From CADEED01 sp020442965 (GTDB taxonomy: Bacteria > Pseudomonadota > Gammaproteobacteria > Steroidobacterales > Steroidobacteraceae), in the NCBI GenBank assembly GCA_041395525.1, contig JAWLAH010000002.1, forward strand, positions 62,001-126,000: a DNA stretch of 64,000 nt, in the 5' to 3' direction. Position numbers and translations under genes: made by a program. Below are positions 9,132-18,296 of the stretch, one piece after another. The notes under the pieces are model-generated. The model made no database searches. It was not told the DNA's origin and saw nothing but the letters and a program-made list of their open reading frames with translations. Within the stretch, counting starts at the first letter, position 1; each line of letters starts with the position of its first letter.

Positions 9132-9216
9132 GCGAGAGTGGCGGAACTGGTAGACGCGCTGGATTTAGGTTCCAGTGGGGTAACCCGTGAGAGTTCGAGT
9201 CTCTCCTTTCGCACCA
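9132..9216 (+). tRNA. tRNA-Leu (TAG)
   Basis: 85 bases including CCA, class II with a long variable arm (GTGGGGTAACCCGTG region). Acceptor arms GCGAGAG and CTTTCGC pair with one G-T. The anticodon stem CTGGA/TCCAG encloses TTTAGGT, anticodon TAG, reading CUA and CUG/CUN by wobble. It lies 20 bases before tig. Confidence 0.95.
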
Positions 9217-9236
9217 GATTTCGAGGATCAGTAACG

Positions 9237-10541
9237 ATGGAAGTATCCGTAACCGCAACCGGCGGGCTCGAGCGTCGAGTCGAAGTGGCCGTGCCGGCCG
9301 CCCGCGTGGGTGGCGAAGTACAGCAGCGTCTCAAGAAAATCGCCCGCACGGCTCGTCTCAATGGTTTTCGCCCTGGCAAGGCGCCATTCGCGGTGATTCA
9401 AAAGCAGTTTGGCGAGCAGGTCTACTCTGAGGTGATCGGCGATCTGATGCGCGAGACGTTTTCGCAGGCCGTCGCACAAGAGAAGCTGATACCCGCCGCT
9501 GGGCCGCGGATCGAGCCGATCGAGACCGCGCCGGGTGCCGACCTGAAATACGCCGCCATCTTCGAAGTGATGCCGCAGTTCAAGCTGGGCGATCCCGCCG
9601 AACTCGCGGTCGAGAGGCCTGCTGCGGTGGTGACGGACGCCGACCTCGACGCCATGCTCGCGAGCATGCGGGCGCAACGACCGGTCTACACTGAGGTCGC
9701 GCGCGCCGCGCGCGACACTGACCGAGTGATGGTCGATTTCGACGGCACCATCGACGGCGCACCGTTCGACGGCGGGCAAGGGCGCGATGTTGGCGTGGTC
9801 GTCGGTGCTGGTCGCGTGATGGTGGATTTCGAGCGCGCCGTCACGGGACGCGCGGCGGGCGAGCAGTGTGAATTCGAGGCCAAGTTCCCGGACGAGCACA
9901 CTAACAAGTCGCTCGCGGGCAAGACAGCGGCATTTTCCCTGACGGTCAAGAAAGTCGAAGAGCAGTCACTCCCGGCACTGGATGACGCATTTGTCGCCGA
10001 ATTTGGTATCACCGAAGGTGGCATCGAAAAGTTGCGCGCCGAAGTCCGCGCCAGCATGGAGCGCGAGTTGGCGGAGGCGATCAAGTCGCGGCTGCGCTCG
10101 CAGTTGCTGGATGCGCTCTATAAGGCGAACCCCCTCGAGGTGCCCAAGAGCATGCTGGATGAGCAAATCCAGGAGCTGCAGGTCGATATGCTGCGACGCA
10201 TGGGCGCTCGCGACGTCGAGGAATTGCCGCCCCGTGAGCCGTTCGAGGAACCCGCGCGCAAGCGCGTGGCGCTCGGTCTGATCCTGGGCGAGGTGCTGCG
10301 GACCCATGACACCAAAGTGGATCGCAAACGGGTACAAGAGCGACTCAACGAAATCGCGGCCGGCTATCCAAATGCCGATGAAGTGAGACGCAACTACTTG
10401 CAAAACGCCGACGCGATGCGCCAAATTGAGGCTGCCGTGCTTGAAGACCAGGCGATCGAGGGCTTGCTGGAGCGGGCGCGCGTCACGGACAAGCCCGCCA
10501 CCTTCAGTGAGTTGACCGGCTTCGGCCAAAACAAGGACTAA
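9237..10541 (+). CDS. tig: Trigger factor
   Basis: 434 residues, the normal length. Trigger factor binds the ribosome exit tunnel and shields nascent chains; it also has prolyl isomerase activity. The ribosome-docking signature appears as GFRPGKAP (43-50). The FKBP-like PPIase domain follows at about 150-240 (RVMVDFDGTIDGAPFDGG region), and the rest is the helical C-terminal chaperone body. The start was placed at ATG 9237 (MEVSVTATGG); the longer open frame begins inside tRNA-Leu. It leads the tig-clpP-clpX-lon block, five bases before clpP. Confidence 0.96.
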   Translation: MEVSVTATGGLERRVEVAVPAARVGGEVQQRLKKIARTARLNGFRPGKAPFAVIQKQFGEQVYSEVIGDLMRETFSQAVAQEKLIPAAGPRIEPIETAPGADLKYAAIFEVMPQFKLGDPAELAVERPAAVVTDADLDAMLASMRAQRPVYTEVARAARDTDRVMVDFDGTIDGAPFDGGQGRDVGVVVGAGRVMVDFERAVTGRAAGEQCEFEAKFPDEHTNKSLAGKTAAFSLTVKKVEEQSLPALDDAFVAEFGITEGGIEKLRAEVRASMERELAEAIKSRLRSQLLDALYKANPLEVPKSMLDEQIQELQVDMLRRMGARDVEELPPREPFEEPARKRVALGLILGEVLRTHDTKVDRKRVQERLNEIAAGYPNADEVRRNYLQNADAMRQIEAAVLEDQAIEGLLERARVTDKPATFSELTGFGQNKD

Positions 10542-10546
10542 CTACG

Positions 10547-11173
10547 ATGAATGAACAAGCGCTGAACCTGGTCCCGATGGTCGTTGAGCAGACGGCGCGC
10601 GGCGAGCGGGCCTATGATATCTACTCGCGTCTGCTCAAGGAGCGGGTCGTGTTCGCGGTGGGTCCCGTCGAGGATTACATGGCCAACGTGATCGTGGCGC
10701 AGTTGTTATTCCTGGAGTCGGAAAATCCTGATAAGGACATCGCCCTGTATATCAATTCGCCGGGCGGATCGGTGAGCGCGGGGCTCGCCATCTACGACAC
10801 CATGCAGTTCATCAAACCAGACGTTAGTACCATCTGTATCGGCATGGCGGCATCGATGGGCGCGGTGCTACTGACTGCGGGAGCCGCCGGGAAGCGCTTC
10901 ATGCTGCCTAATTCGCGCGCGATGATCCATCAGCCGTCTGGTGGTTATCAGGGGCAGGCGAGCGATATTCATATCCAGGCGCAGGAGATCCTGAAGATTC
11001 GCGAGCGTTTGAACGAAATCATCTCGCGGCACAGCGGGCAGACCGTGGACAAGATCAAGCTCGACTCTGAGCGCGATCGATTCATGGGCCCCACCGAAGC
11101 GGTGGAGTACGGGCTTGTGGACAAGATCCTGGACAAGCGCACGGTTGCGCCGCCGCCGCCGGCAGCGCTGTAG
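10547..11173 (+). CDS. clpP: ATP-dependent Clp protease proteolytic subunit
   Basis: 208 residues. The catalytic triad is Ser103 (GMAASMGA), His128 (AMIHQPSGG) and Asp177 (SERDRFMGP). ClpP forms the 14-subunit proteolytic chamber that partners with ClpX or ClpA. A short propeptide-like N-terminus precedes the mature start near residue 14, and the C-terminus ends in a proline run. The gene sits five bases after tig and 166 bases before clpX, the standard order. Confidence 0.97.
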   Translation: MNEQALNLVPMVVEQTARGERAYDIYSRLLKERVVFAVGPVEDYMANVIVAQLLFLESENPDKDIALYINSPGGSVSAGLAIYDTMQFIKPDVSTICIGMAASMGAVLLTAGAAGKRFMLPNSRAMIHQPSGGYQGQASDIHIQAQEILKIRERLNEIISRHSGQTVDKIKLDSERDRFMGPTEAVEYGLVDKILDKRTVAPPPPAAL

Positions 11174-11283
11174 CCGGTCCGACTGGGTCGATGCCCGTTC
11201 GGAACACGAGCACGAGACTGCGAAGCGATCCCCATTTCTTGACAATTGCAGCGCAGGCAAGCGCTTGCCCGTGGGCTTTAACT

Positions 11284-11312
11284 TTGAGTGCCCGCGGGGC
11301 GCGTGCTATAAA
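11284..11312 (+). promoter_or_regulatory. Sigma-70-like promoter for clpX
   Basis: TTGAGT (11284-11289) and TATAAA (11307-11312) are spaced by 17 bases and end 27 bases before the clpX ATG. This would allow clpX to be transcribed apart from clpP. Confidence 0.45.
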
Positions 11313-11339
11313 TGCCAGCGATCTAAGGCGGAGCTTTCG

Positions 11340-12653
11340 ATGACCGAAGACACTCGCGGGCGGCACGATGACGGCAAGCTGCTCTATTGCTCATTTTGCG
11401 GCAAGAGTCAGCACGAGGTTCGCAAACTCATTGCGGGCCCGTCCGTGTTCATCTGCGATGAATGCGTCGAGCTCTGTAACGATATCATTCGGGAGGAGCT
11501 CGAAGATCGCGCCGAGCGCACGCGCGACAAGCTGCCGAAACCCCAGGAGATCAAGAAGGTCCTGGATGAATATGTCATCGGCCAGGAGCGCGCCAAGAAG
11601 ATTCTGTCGGTCGCGGTATATAACCACTACAAGCGGCTGCAGACTCGCAGTGGCAGTGGCGCTCGTGCCAAGGACGAGGTCGAACTTTCCAAGAGCAACA
11701 TTCTGCTGATCGGTCCCACCGGTTGCGGCAAGACGTTACTTGCTGAGACGCTGGCGCGTCTCCTGAATGTTCCCTTCACCATCGCGGATGCCACCACGCT
11801 GACGGAAGCGGGCTATGTTGGCGAAGATGTCGAGAACATCATCCAGAAGCTCCTGCAGAAGTGCGATTACGACGTCGAAAAAGCGCAGACTGGTATCGTC
11901 TATATCGATGAAATCGACAAGATCTCGCGCAAGTCTGACAACCCGTCCATCACGCGCGACGTGTCAGGCGAGGGTGTGCAGCAGGCTCTGTTGAAACTGA
12001 TCGAAGGCACCATTGCCTCGGTGCCGCCGCAAGGCGGTCGCAAGCATCCGCAACAGGAATTCCTGCAGGTTGATACGTCGAACATCCTGTTCGTCTGCGG
12101 TGGCGCATTCGCCGGACTCGAGAAGATCGTGCTCAATCGCACGCAAAAGGGCGGCATCGGGTTCACCTCCGAGGTCCGCGAGGTCAACACGCGACCCCAC
12201 GGCACCGACATCTTCAAAGAGGTCGAGCCCGAGGATCTGATCAAGTTCGGATTGATCCCGGAGTTCGTCGGCCGCTTGCCCGTTGTCGCGACGCTCGAGG
12301 AACTCGATGAAGCCGCGCTCATTTCCATCCTGACCGAGCCCAAGAACGCACTCACCAAACAGTACAAGCGCTTGTTCGACATGGAAGGCGTCGAGCTCGA
12401 GGTACGTGATGAGGCACTCCGTGCCGTGGCGCAGCGCGCCATGCAGCGCAAGACGGGCGCTCGGGGGCTCAGAACGATCCTGGAAAACGTGCTGCTCGAC
12501 ACCATGTACGACTTGCCCTCGATGAAGAATGTGTCGAAGGTGGTCATCGATGACACCGTTATTGAAGGCCATCAAAAGCCGTACGTCGTCTACCGCTCCG
12601 AAGCGGCCGAAGGTGACGTTCAAACACGCCGTGCGGGCGGCAATCTGGCCTGA
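11340..12653 (+). CDS. clpX: ATP-dependent Clp protease ATP-binding subunit ClpX
   Basis: 437 residues. The N-terminal zinc domain uses Cys17, Cys20, Cys39 and Cys42. The AAA+ module shows Walker A GPTGCGKTLLAE, Walker B VYIDEID, the pore loop GYVGED and the IGF tripeptide (GGIGFTSEV) that docks on ClpP. ClpX unfolds tagged substrates and feeds them to ClpP. The ATG is preceded by a GGAG; the upstream open frame runs through the intergenic region and is not coding in character. Its own promoter-like sequence lies upstream. Confidence 0.97.
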   Translation: MTEDTRGRHDDGKLLYCSFCGKSQHEVRKLIAGPSVFICDECVELCNDIIREELEDRAERTRDKLPKPQEIKKVLDEYVIGQERAKKILSVAVYNHYKRLQTRSGSGARAKDEVELSKSNILLIGPTGCGKTLLAETLARLLNVPFTIADATTLTEAGYVGEDVENIIQKLLQKCDYDVEKAQTGIVYIDEIDKISRKSDNPSITRDVSGEGVQQALLKLIEGTIASVPPQGGRKHPQQEFLQVDTSNILFVCGGAFAGLEKIVLNRTQKGGIGFTSEVREVNTRPHGTDIFKEVEPEDLIKFGLIPEFVGRLPVVATLEELDEAALISILTEPKNALTKQYKRLFDMEGVELEVRDEALRAVAQRAMQRKTGARGLRTILENVLLDTMYDLPSMKNVSKVVIDDTVIEGHQKPYVVYRSEAAEGDVQTRRAGGNLA

Positions 12654-12667
12654 TTTGCATGGCCCAA

Positions 12668-12690
12668 CGCGCGGTGCTTGAATCCGCGCG
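12668..12690. repeat. Perfect inverted repeat in the lon promoter region
   Basis: CGCGCGG (12668-12674) and CCGCGCG (12684-12690) form a seven-base perfect dyad around nine bases. It overlaps the -35 box of the heat-shock-like promoter. It could be the end of the clpX transcript or an operator for lon; no T-tract follows. Confidence 0.4.
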
Positions 12691-12705
12691 GTGGCGGTAC
12701 CATAT
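12677..12705 (+). promoter_or_regulatory. Sigma-32-type (heat-shock) promoter of lon
   Basis: CTTGAA (12677-12682) is the exact RpoH -35 core. Fifteen bases later stands TACCATAT (12698-12705), six of eight matches to the CCCCATNT -10 element. The lon start codon follows about 50 bases downstream. lon is a well-known RpoH target, which supports the reading. Confidence 0.62.
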
Positions 12706-12755
12706 ATCCGTCTTCGCTCTAATCAGCCAACGACCGCGGCTGTAAGGATATTCCC

Positions 12756-15221
12756 GTGACAGAAGTAGTCTCCGCCCGCTCGGCCGTGATCGCCGGCCTG
12801 CCCGTATTGCCGTTGCGCGATGTCGTGGTCTATCCGCACATGGTCATACCCTTGTTCGTGGGTCGCGAGAAGTCGATCGTCGCGCTCGACATCGCGATGA
12901 AGGCCGACAAGCGGATCATGTTGGTCGCCCAAAAACAGGCCGACGTCGACGATCCGAAGGGCGACGATTTGTACCGCATCGGCACCGTCGCGACGATCCT
13001 GCAGCTTCTGAAGCTGCCGGACGGCACGGTCAAAGTACTGGTCGAGGGCGTCGACCGAGCGCGCATCGATGCGCTGCATGCGGACGAACACTACACTGCG
13101 GATGTCACGACCCAGCCGGATGCCGAGACCTACGATGAGAAAGAACTGGACGTCCTCGGGCGCTCGGTGATCTCGCAGTTCGAACAGTACGTCAAGCTCA
13201 ACAAGAAAGTGCCCGGTGAGGTTTTGCAGGCGCTCGCCGGTATCGACCATCCGGGTCGCCTCGCCGATACCGTCGCGGCGCACATGGCGCTCAAGTTGCC
13301 CGAGAAACAGAAGGTGCTGGAGATCTTCGAACTGCGCCAGCGCCTCGATCATGTGCTGCTCGCCATCGAAGGCGAGATGGAAGTGCTGCAGATCGAGAAG
13401 CGGATCCGTGGCCGTGTCAAAGGCCAAATGGAAAAGAGTCAGCGCGAGTACTACCTGAATGAGCAGATGAAGGCCATTCAGAAGGAACTCGGCGACATGG
13501 AAGACGGTGGCAACGAACTCACCGAGCTCGAGAAGCGCATTGCCAATGCCGGCATGCCGAAAGAAGCCAAGGAAAAGGCCGGCGCCGAGCTCAACAAGCT
13601 CAAGATGATGTCGCCAATGTCGGCCGAAGCCACGGTCGTGCGCAACTACATCGATTGGTTGCTGAAGACCCCGTGGAAGAAGCGTACGAAAGTGCTCAAG
13701 GACATCGCTCGTGCCGAACAGGTGCTGGACGAGGATCACTACGGGCTCGAGAAGGTCAAGGAGCGTATCGTCGAGTACCTTGCCGTGCAAAAGCGCGTCG
13801 AGAAGATCAAAGGTCCGATCCTTTGCCTCGTCGGTCCGCCGGGTGTCGGCAAGACGTCGTTGGGTCAATCGATTGCGCGCGCGACCAATCGCAAGTTCGT
13901 CCGCATGTCCTTGGGCGGCGTGCGCGACGAGGCGGAGATTCGCGGTCATCGGCGCACCTACATCGGATCGATGCCCGGCAAGATCGTGCAGAATCTGTCG
14001 AAGACGGGTGTCGTCAATCCGCTCTTCCTGCTCGATGAAGTCGACAAAATGTCAACGGACTTCCGTGGCGATCCGTCCTCGGCATTGCTCGAGGTGCTCG
14101 ATCCTGAACAGAACGCGGCGTTCAACGATCATTACCTCGAGGTCGATCTCGATCTCTCGCAGGTGATGTTCGTCTGTACCGCTAACACCTTGAACATACC
14201 GGCGCCACTTCTCGATCGTATGGAGGTCATCCGACTCGCCGGCTACACCGAGGACGAGAAGGTCAGCATTGCTAACAAGTATCTGCTGCCAAAGCAGCGC
14301 AAGAACAACGGGCTGAAGGACGGCGAGCTGAAGCTCGACGACGATGTCATACTCGACATCGTGCGCCATTACACCCGCGAGGCTGGCGTGCGCAACCTCG
14401 AGCGCGAGATCGCCAAGATTTGCCGCAAGGCAGTCAAGCAGTTGTTGCTGGCGCCGCAGGGCAAAGACAAGAACGACGCCAAAGTGGCGAAAAAGTCCGA
14501 CGGCGCAATCGCCGTCACGACCAAGAATCTCGAGAGCTTCCTCGGTGTGCGACGCCATCGTCACGGTAAGGCCGAGGATCAGAACCGTATCGGTCAGGTC
14601 ACTGGCCTTGCCTGGACCGAGGTGGGCGGCGAGTTGCTGACGATTGAAGCTGCGGTCGTGCCGGGCAAGGGCAAGCTGCTGCACACTGGTCAGCTTGGCG
14701 AGGTGATGCAGGAGTCGATACACGCGGCGATGACCGTGGTGCGCAGTCGAGCCAATATGCTGGGGATCGATCCGGAGTTTTACTCCAAGCACGATATCCA
14801 TCTGCATATGCCGGAGGGGGCCACCCCCAAGGACGGGCCATCGGCGGGCATCGGCATGTGTACAGCGCTCGTGTCCGCACTCACCAAGATTCCGGTGCAT
14901 TCGAACGTGGCCATGACGGGCGAGATCACGCTGCGCGGTGAGGTGCTGCCGATAGGCGGCCTGAAAGAGAAGCTCCTCGCGGCTCACCGTGGTGGCATCG
15001 AGACGGTGATGATCCCGGTTGATAATGAGAAGGATCTGACCGAGATCCCGGACAATATCAAGGGCAACCTCAAGATCAAGCCAGTGAAATGGATCGACGA
15101 AGTACTGGAAGTGGCTCTCGTTCACCAGCCGACCCCGCACACGGTTGAAGGTGGTCCGAGTACGGTCAAGCGACCCCGCCGTGCAGCGCGGCGTTCGACC
15201 AAAGAGGTGCAGGCGCACTGA
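12756..15221 (+). CDS. lon: ATP-dependent Lon protease
   Basis: 821 residues, LonA type. The N-terminal substrate-binding LON domain covers about 1-210, followed by a coiled-coil stretch, the AAA+ domain (Walker A GPPGVGKTS) and the C-terminal protease. The Ser-Lys dyad is Ser696 (DGPSAG) and Lys739 (GGLKEKLLAA), with the same 43-residue spacing as in E. coli. It degrades misfolded and regulatory proteins in the cytoplasm. The start is GTG with a TAAGGA upstream. A heat-shock-like promoter precedes it. Long open frames opposite lon are composition artefacts. Confidence 0.97.
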   Translation: MTEVVSARSAVIAGLPVLPLRDVVVYPHMVIPLFVGREKSIVALDIAMKADKRIMLVAQKQADVDDPKGDDLYRIGTVATILQLLKLPDGTVKVLVEGVDRARIDALHADEHYTADVTTQPDAETYDEKELDVLGRSVISQFEQYVKLNKKVPGEVLQALAGIDHPGRLADTVAAHMALKLPEKQKVLEIFELRQRLDHVLLAIEGEMEVLQIEKRIRGRVKGQMEKSQREYYLNEQMKAIQKELGDMEDGGNELTELEKRIANAGMPKEAKEKAGAELNKLKMMSPMSAEATVVRNYIDWLLKTPWKKRTKVLKDIARAEQVLDEDHYGLEKVKERIVEYLAVQKRVEKIKGPILCLVGPPGVGKTSLGQSIARATNRKFVRMSLGGVRDEAEIRGHRRTYIGSMPGKIVQNLSKTGVVNPLFLLDEVDKMSTDFRGDPSSALLEVLDPEQNAAFNDHYLEVDLDLSQVMFVCTANTLNIPAPLLDRMEVIRLAGYTEDEKVSIANKYLLPKQRKNNGLKDGELKLDDDVILDIVRHYTREAGVRNLEREIAKICRKAVKQLLLAPQGKDKNDAKVAKKSDGAIAVTTKNLESFLGVRRHRHGKAEDQNRIGQVTGLAWTEVGGELLTIEAAVVPGKGKLLHTGQLGEVMQESIHAAMTVVRSRANMLGIDPEFYSKHDIHLHMPEGATPKDGPSAGIGMCTALVSALTKIPVHSNVAMTGEITLRGEVLPIGGLKEKLLAAHRGGIETVMIPVDNEKDLTEIPDNIKGNLKIKPVKWIDEVLEVALVHQPTPHTVEGGPSTVKRPRRAARRSTKEVQAH

Positions 15222-15247
15222 TCGATCGCCAGGGGGGACGACAGGCC

Positions 15248-15276
15248 TTCCGTCCGCCTCCCCGATCCGCTAGACT
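15248..15276 (+). promoter_or_regulatory. Probable promoter of tRNA-Val/tRNA-Asp
   Basis: TTCCGT (15248-15253) and TAGACT (15271-15276) are separated by 17 bases and followed by a GC-rich discriminator. It overlaps a GC hairpin (GGACG 15236-15240 with CGTCC 15251-15255) that might end the lon transcript. Confidence 0.4.
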
Positions 15277-15307
15277 GCGCGCCCTTTCGAGGGCCATCTC
15301 TTGCAGC

Positions 15308-15382
15308 GGGTGCTTAGCTCAGCGGTAGAGCGTCGCCCTTACAAGGCGAGGGTCGGGGGTTCGATCCCCTCAGCACCCACCA
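15308..15382 (+). tRNA. tRNA-Val (TAC)
   Basis: 75 bases including CCA. Acceptor arms GGGTGCT and AGCACCC pair fully. The anticodon stem TCGCC/GGCGA encloses CTTACAA, anticodon TAC. It lies between lon and ppiD. Confidence 0.95.
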
Positions 15383-15405
15383 AAGCGGTGGAGCGCCAAA
15401 TCGGT

Positions 15406-15482
15406 GGAGCGGTAGTTCAGTTGGTTAGAATACCGGCCTGTCACGCCGGGGGTCGCGGGTTCGAGTCCCGTCCGCTCCGCCA
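15406..15482 (+). tRNA. tRNA-Asp (GTC)
   Basis: 77 bases including CCA. Acceptor arms GGAGCGG and CCGCTCC pair fully, discriminator G. The anticodon loop CTGTCAC gives GTC. It follows tRNA-Val by 23 bases and precedes ppiD by 32. Confidence 0.95.
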
Positions 15483-15514
15483 ACTTCGAGAGTCATTCTC
15501 TAGGGCAACAATTA

Positions 15515-17425
15515 ATGCTGCAACGGATTAGCGACGGCCTCAGAGGCCAGAAGTGGTTAGCCGGGATCGTGCTGGGCGCGATCGCGCTCGTTTTCGTTGC
15601 CTGGGGCGCGACGGGGATCGTGGACTTCGGGTTCGGGCCCAGCGCGGTGGCTGCCAAGGTCGATGGCGAAAAAATCACGGCCCAGCAAGCGGTCAAAGCT
15701 TGGAGCGAGCGCCAGAGCCAGTGGCAGCAGCAATTCAAGACCGAGATCCCGCCCGAGGAGCAAGCCGCACAGCAGGATGCGGTGCTCGAGCAACTCGTGT
15801 TGCGTAATCTCGTGCAACAGCGACTCGATGAGCGCGGCTATGCCGTCTCACAGGATCAGTTGCACCGTGCGATGCAGGCCGAGCGCGCCTTCCAGGTCAA
15901 CGGTGTCTACAATGCCCAGGTAGCCAAAGCGGCGCTCGCGCAGGTTGGCTACTCCGAGGAACAGTACGCGGCGGAGAAGCGCGCCGAGCTTAAGACTAAC
16001 CAGTTGCAGAACGGCATCCGCGTTTCGCATTTCATGACACCCGCGGAGTTGGAGCGCATCCTCGCGTTGCAGAACCAGGAGCGCGAGGTGCGGTTTCTGG
16101 TCTTACCGACTGACAAGTTCGTGGGCGACGCCGCGATCGACGATGCGACGATCAAGGCTTACTACGAGCAGCACCGCGAGCGATTTCTGAAGCCGGAGTC
16201 AGCCTCGATCGATTATGCCGAGTTGCGTCTCGAGCAACTGGCGGCGCAGGTCGAGCCCACCGAGGCCGATCTCAAGGCCTTGTACGAGAGCGACAAGACA
16301 CGGTTTGTATTGCCCGAGCGTCGGCGTGCGCGCCACATCCTCTTCAATGCGCCGGATGACAAGTCCGCCCCGGCTGCGCTGGCCAAAGCGCAGCAGGTAC
16401 TCGCACTCGCGCGTGCCGGCAAGGACTTCTCGGCGCTCGCCAAAGAATATTCCGACGATGCCGGTTCGGCGGCGCAGGGCGGCGATCTTGGTTGGTCCGA
16501 TCGCAGTGCTTTCGTTGGCCCCTTTGCTGACGCGTTGTTCGCCATGAAGGAGAACGAAGTGCGTGGCCCGGTGCGCACCCAGTTTGGTTACCACATCATT
16601 CGCCTCGATGGCATTCAGCCGGGCAAGACCAAGTCCTTCGAGGAAGCCAGGCCGGAACTCGAGGCGCGCTACCGCAACGAACGGGCGGCTGAGTTGTTTG
16701 GCGATCGCCAGGAGGAACTGCAGCGGAAACTGGAGCAACCGACGGCGAGATTCGACGACATCGTGAAGGAATTCGGCCTGGTGCGCGGCGAGGTGGCGAA
16801 TTTTGAGCGTGGGGTCGGTGGGCAACCGCTCGGGCTGAACAAGGACTTGGAGGATGCGGTGTTCAGTGAACGCTCCCTGAGTGGCGGGCGGATCGCGGGA
16901 CCAGTTGCACTTTCGGACGATCGACTGGTGATTGCCCGAGTCAAAGAGCATCGCAAGGCCGCGCCGAAGCCGCTCGCGGACGTGCGCGATGAGATCATTG
17001 CCAGCCTGCGAAAAGAGCGCGGCGCCAAGGCGGCTCGCGTAGCGGCGGACACGGCGCTACCTACTTTGACGACGGGAGCGACGCTCGACGCGCTGGCGAA
17101 AAAATGGGGACTCGAGGCGGCTGCGCCGGCCCAGTTCATAGGGCGCGGCGATCCGTCCGTTCCGGCGGCCGTGCGCACCGCCGTGTTTGAATCGGCCAAG
17201 CCGGGGAATGCGCCCGTGTCCGGAGTTGTCGGTCTGGATGACGGGTCCGTGGCGATGTATCTCCTGACGCGTACTCGCGTCAACGACAGTTCGAACCCTG
17301 AGATGCAAGCTCAGTTGGCCAACTTTGTCTCGATGCGCGAAGGGGCCGGCGATCTCACGGCTTACCTCGAGGAAATGCGGCGCAACGCGGACGTGACCAA
17401 GTACCCGCAAGTCTTCGCACAGTAA
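15515..17425 (+). CDS. ppiD: PpiD, membrane-anchored periplasmic folding factor
   Basis: 636 residues. A single membrane anchor (about 14-36) follows a short positive cytoplasmic start, so the body is periplasmic. A SurA-N-like region is followed by one parvulin (PpiC-type) domain at about 268-365, with ARHILF, GGDLGW and FGYHIIRL signatures, and a long C-terminal chaperone part. PpiD acts at the Sec translocon on emerging outer-membrane and periplasmic proteins. The gene follows lon and two tRNAs; in E. coli hupB stands in that gap. It is convergent with fabI. Confidence 0.93.
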   Translation: MLQRISDGLRGQKWLAGIVLGAIALVFVAWGATGIVDFGFGPSAVAAKVDGEKITAQQAVKAWSERQSQWQQQFKTEIPPEEQAAQQDAVLEQLVLRNLVQQRLDERGYAVSQDQLHRAMQAERAFQVNGVYNAQVAKAALAQVGYSEEQYAAEKRAELKTNQLQNGIRVSHFMTPAELERILALQNQEREVRFLVLPTDKFVGDAAIDDATIKAYYEQHRERFLKPESASIDYAELRLEQLAAQVEPTEADLKALYESDKTRFVLPERRRARHILFNAPDDKSAPAALAKAQQVLALARAGKDFSALAKEYSDDAGSAAQGGDLGWSDRSAFVGPFADALFAMKENEVRGPVRTQFGYHIIRLDGIQPGKTKSFEEARPELEARYRNERAAELFGDRQEELQRKLEQPTARFDDIVKEFGLVRGEVANFERGVGGQPLGLNKDLEDAVFSERSLSGGRIAGPVALSDDRLVIARVKEHRKAAPKPLADVRDEIIASLRKERGAKAARVAADTALPTLTTGATLDALAKKWGLEAAAPAQFIGRGDPSVPAAVRTAVFESAKPGNAPVSGVVGLDDGSVAMYLLTRTRVNDSSNPEMQAQLANFVSMREGAGDLTAYLEEMRRNADVTKYPQVFAQ

Positions 17426-17439
17426 CGCGCGACCGCGCG
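17426..17439. terminator. GC hairpin between convergent ppiD and fabI
   Basis: CGCGC (17426-17430) and GCGCG (17435-17439) form a five-base stem with loop GACC right after the ppiD stop. No T-tract on either side; a weak bidirectional terminator at best. Confidence 0.3.
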
Positions 17440-17444
17440 CGGGT

Positions 17445-18242
17445 TCAGGTGCCCGGTTCCTGTTCCAAGCTCATGCCGACGGTGCTGAAGCCACCGTCGA
17501 CATAAAGTATCTCGCCCGTGATCCCGCTCGAAAGATCGGACGCGAGAAAAGCGCCGGCGTTGCCGACATCCTCCAGTGTGATGTTGCGCCTGAGAGGCGC
17601 CACGTCGGCGACATGCGCGAGCATTTTACGCAGCCCCGGGATACCGGCCGACGCCAGCGTTTTGATGGGTCCTGCGGAAATGCCGTTGACTCGAATGCCT
17701 CGTGGTCCCAGATCCGCCGCGAGGAAGCGAACGTTCGCTTCGAGACTTGCCTTGGCGAGCCCCATGACGTTGTAGCTCGGGATCGACTTCACGGCGCCGA
17801 GATATGAGAGCGTAATGATCGAGCCCGCACGGCCTGCCATCAGCGGTGCGGCGGCCCGTGCGAGCGCAGTGAGGCTGTAGCTGGAGACGTCGTGAGCGAT
17901 GCGAAACGCCTCGCGTGATGTGCTGTCGACGAATCCACCGGTCAGGGCTTCGCGCGGCGCGAATGCGACGGCATGCACCAGAATATCGAGTGAGTTCCAG
18001 CGTTCCTGCAATGCTGCGAAGGCCGCGTCGATCTCGGCGTCGACCGTGACATCAAGTGGCAGCATGACCTTCGCGCCTAACGACTGGGCCAGCGGCACGA
18101 CGCGCTCCTTGAACTTGTCGTTCGCGTAACTGAAGGCGAGTTCAGCACCCTCGCGCTGCAGCGCCTGGGCGATGCCCCAGGCGATTGAACGTTCAGTGGC
18201 GACGCCCACGACGAAGGCGCGCTTGCCAGTCAGAAACCCCAT
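17445..18242 (-). CDS. fabI: Enoyl-[acyl-carrier-protein] reductase (NADH) FabI
   Basis: 265 residues. It performs the last reduction in each fatty-acid elongation cycle. The active-site set matches FabI: Tyr147, Tyr157 and Lys164 (SYLGAVKSIPSYNVMGLAK), and the cofactor motif VATERSIAWGIAQA near the N-terminus. The ATG chosen has AGGGGA upstream; a start ten codons earlier is less likely. It is downstream of the lytic transglycosylase gene on the same strand, 54 bases away, and convergent with ppiD. Confidence 0.95.
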   Translation of the reverse strand: MGFLTGKRAFVVGVATERSIAWGIAQALQREGAELAFSYANDKFKERVVPLAQSLGAKVMLPLDVTVDAEIDAAFAALQERWNSLDILVHAVAFAPREALTGGFVDSTSREAFRIAHDVSSYSLTALARAAAPLMAGRAGSIITLSYLGAVKSIPSYNVMGLAKASLEANVRFLAADLGPRGIRVNGISAGPIKTLASAGIPGLRKMLAHVADVAPLRRNITLEDVGNAGAFLASDLSSGITGEILYVDGGFSTVGMSLEQEPGT

Positions 18243-18296
18243 ATCAATTCCCCTGCTGTGGCGGCCCGGCAATACTAGCGCGTGCCGCGCCCGCGA

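Noticed and set aside
8115..9216. tRNA genes as an integration site for a mobile element
   Set aside because: No integrase, no duplicated tRNA 3' end and no foreign gene block lies next to the tRNAs.
12723..13949. A 408-codon open frame opposite lon, and another at 14052-15218
   Set aside because: Both are antisense to a certain lon gene with full catalytic motifs. Their residues follow the lon codon pattern (shadow frame of GC-rich coding DNA) and show no family motif.
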